Positions 63,400-64,000 of a stretch of DNA of 64,000 nt are shown piece by piece (the first letter of the stretch is position 1; each line of letters begins with the position of its first letter). This DNA is from Bathynomus jamesi (taxonomy: Eukaryota > Arthropoda > Malacostraca > Isopoda > Cirolanidae), in contig JAJOZX010006159.1 of the NCBI GenBank assembly GCA_023014485.1, positions 228,297 to 292,296 of the forward strand. The letters run 5' to 3'. The notes under the pieces were generated by a model, which made no database searches, was not told the origin of the DNA, and saw only the letters and a program-made list of their open reading frames with translations. Made by a program: the position numbers and the translations under genes.

Positions 63400-63750
63400 G
63401 AAAATAGCAAATTCTTCTTTAGCTCTGCTAAACACAAAGCAGTTATTAAAACAAGTATTGGCCCATTGCTTGCTAAAGATGGACTAACTCTTACATCTAA
63501 TCCACAGGAAATGGCCAACATTCTACAATCTCAATATGATTTAAGCTGGAGTACCCCTGTAGTAGCTAAGAAAATAAAAACCAACATTTTTTGATAGAGA
63601 AGAAAATGACCAAGACAAACCATTATTGGAAGATACACAAATAACCACCGGAGACATACGACAGGCAATAGCAGAGCTACCAGGGTTCAGCCCCTGGTCC
63701 AGATAGAATTGGAGCCAAGATTCTTAAGGAATGCAAATATACTTTATCTC
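63400..63750 (+). pseudogene. Non-LTR retrotransposon (LINE) fragment upstream of RT
   Basis: Translation shows IGPLLAKDGLTLTSNPQEMANILQ followed by QYDLSW, then after shifts DTQITTGDIRQAIAEL and a segment near FSPWSR that resembles the S-x-GPDGI entry to a LINE reverse transcriptase, then KECKYTL. The pattern is typical of the endonuclease to RT linker of non-LTR retrotransposons. Several frameshifts; the RT core is absent or beyond the interrupting GC-richer segment from about 63758. Confidence 0.6.
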
Positions 63751-63757
63751 GAGTGGT

Positions 63758-63865
63758 GCACCAGAGTTCCAGCTCCAGCTCCAGCCAGGAGTTCCTGCCT
63801 TTTAGGAGACCTTTGGCTCTGGCTGGAGCTTACTTTAAACTCCAGCCCTCCAGCTGGAGATTTGC
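63758..63865. repeat. CCAGCTCCAG-rich segment, possible MITE end
   Basis: Repeated ccagctccag words and their inverted forms (ctggctggagct, ccagctggag) interrupt the LINE fragment. It may be the end of an element continuing past the window; no duplication could be checked. Confidence 0.35.
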
Positions 63866-64000
63866 ATTGATTGAAGTTTTATTAAATGCTCTTCAGATCA
63901 ACTCATATGCCAAGCAATTACCTTTAACCTGACAAGTGTAAGAGTCTTGGAAATAATGTATCATAAAAAAACATTTAACACTAATGAATTTATTAAGGAA

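Overview
The window is almost entirely transposable-element DNA from a eukaryote, most likely an invertebrate animal. The evidence is AT-rich flanks, long (TA)n microsatellites, many terminal-inverted-repeat (TIR) DNA transposons, a Ty3/Gypsy retrotransposon, Penelope-like elements, tRNA-derived repeats, and spliceosomal signals in front of several transposase genes. A decapod crustacean or another aquatic arthropod would fit this mix, but nothing here proves the taxon. I see no convincing host gene, and nearly every coding region carries stops or frameshifts.

Layout by region. 1-1836: a hAT-like element (copy G) cut by the window edge. 1895-3195: remains of a PIF/Harbinger element. 3929-7395: a ZBED-type hAT holding hAT-like copy A. 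7670-10398: copy B. 10433-11325: a head-to-head palindrome of a Tc1/mariner-class element. 11572-13682: a Penelope-like element whose GIY-YIG gene is split by a MITE. 14233-33535: a pogo/Tigger-like element enlarged by a 10.5-kb Gypsy element, a GTF2IRD2-type hAT, and copy H (which itself holds a MITE). 33902-36631: copy C. 36641-38203: a truncated mariner-class element and a Penelope snap-back palindrome, separated by (TA)n. 38226-42462: a mariner-class element containing a MITE and a true mariner, which in turn holds a BED-finger hAT. 44688-58639: a nest up to five layers deep. 58862-61071: a second, truncated copy of the long-TIR element found in that nest. 61085-62480: tRNA-derived repeats. 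62509-63239: a TIR element coding only a DNA-binding domain. 63400-64000: a LINE fragment.

Most noteworthy is a seven-copy family (A, B, C, D, F, G, H) in two divergent lineages. Where termini are preserved they begin TAGGNTG-like and are flanked by 8-bp (9 bp for F) duplications. The transposase has no BED finger and no classical hAT dimerisation tail. Both lineages share the same ordered blocks: an N-terminal LPT block, DG[KR/H], D-x-T-x-x-N-x-G, CxxH, an H-x-[AS]-RW block and an E-R-x-[VI]-x-L block. Six copies also place a 3' splice site just before the start codon. Copy D is the best preserved.

Other notable items are a long-TIR (about 740 bp) transposon with a 4-bp AGCT duplication and an unfamiliar transposase (E, with relative O), a Gypsy Pol with two separate retropepsin-like motifs, and hammerhead-like cores in a Penelope palindrome. 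Nested insertions with intact target duplications allow a relative order of events to be worked out.
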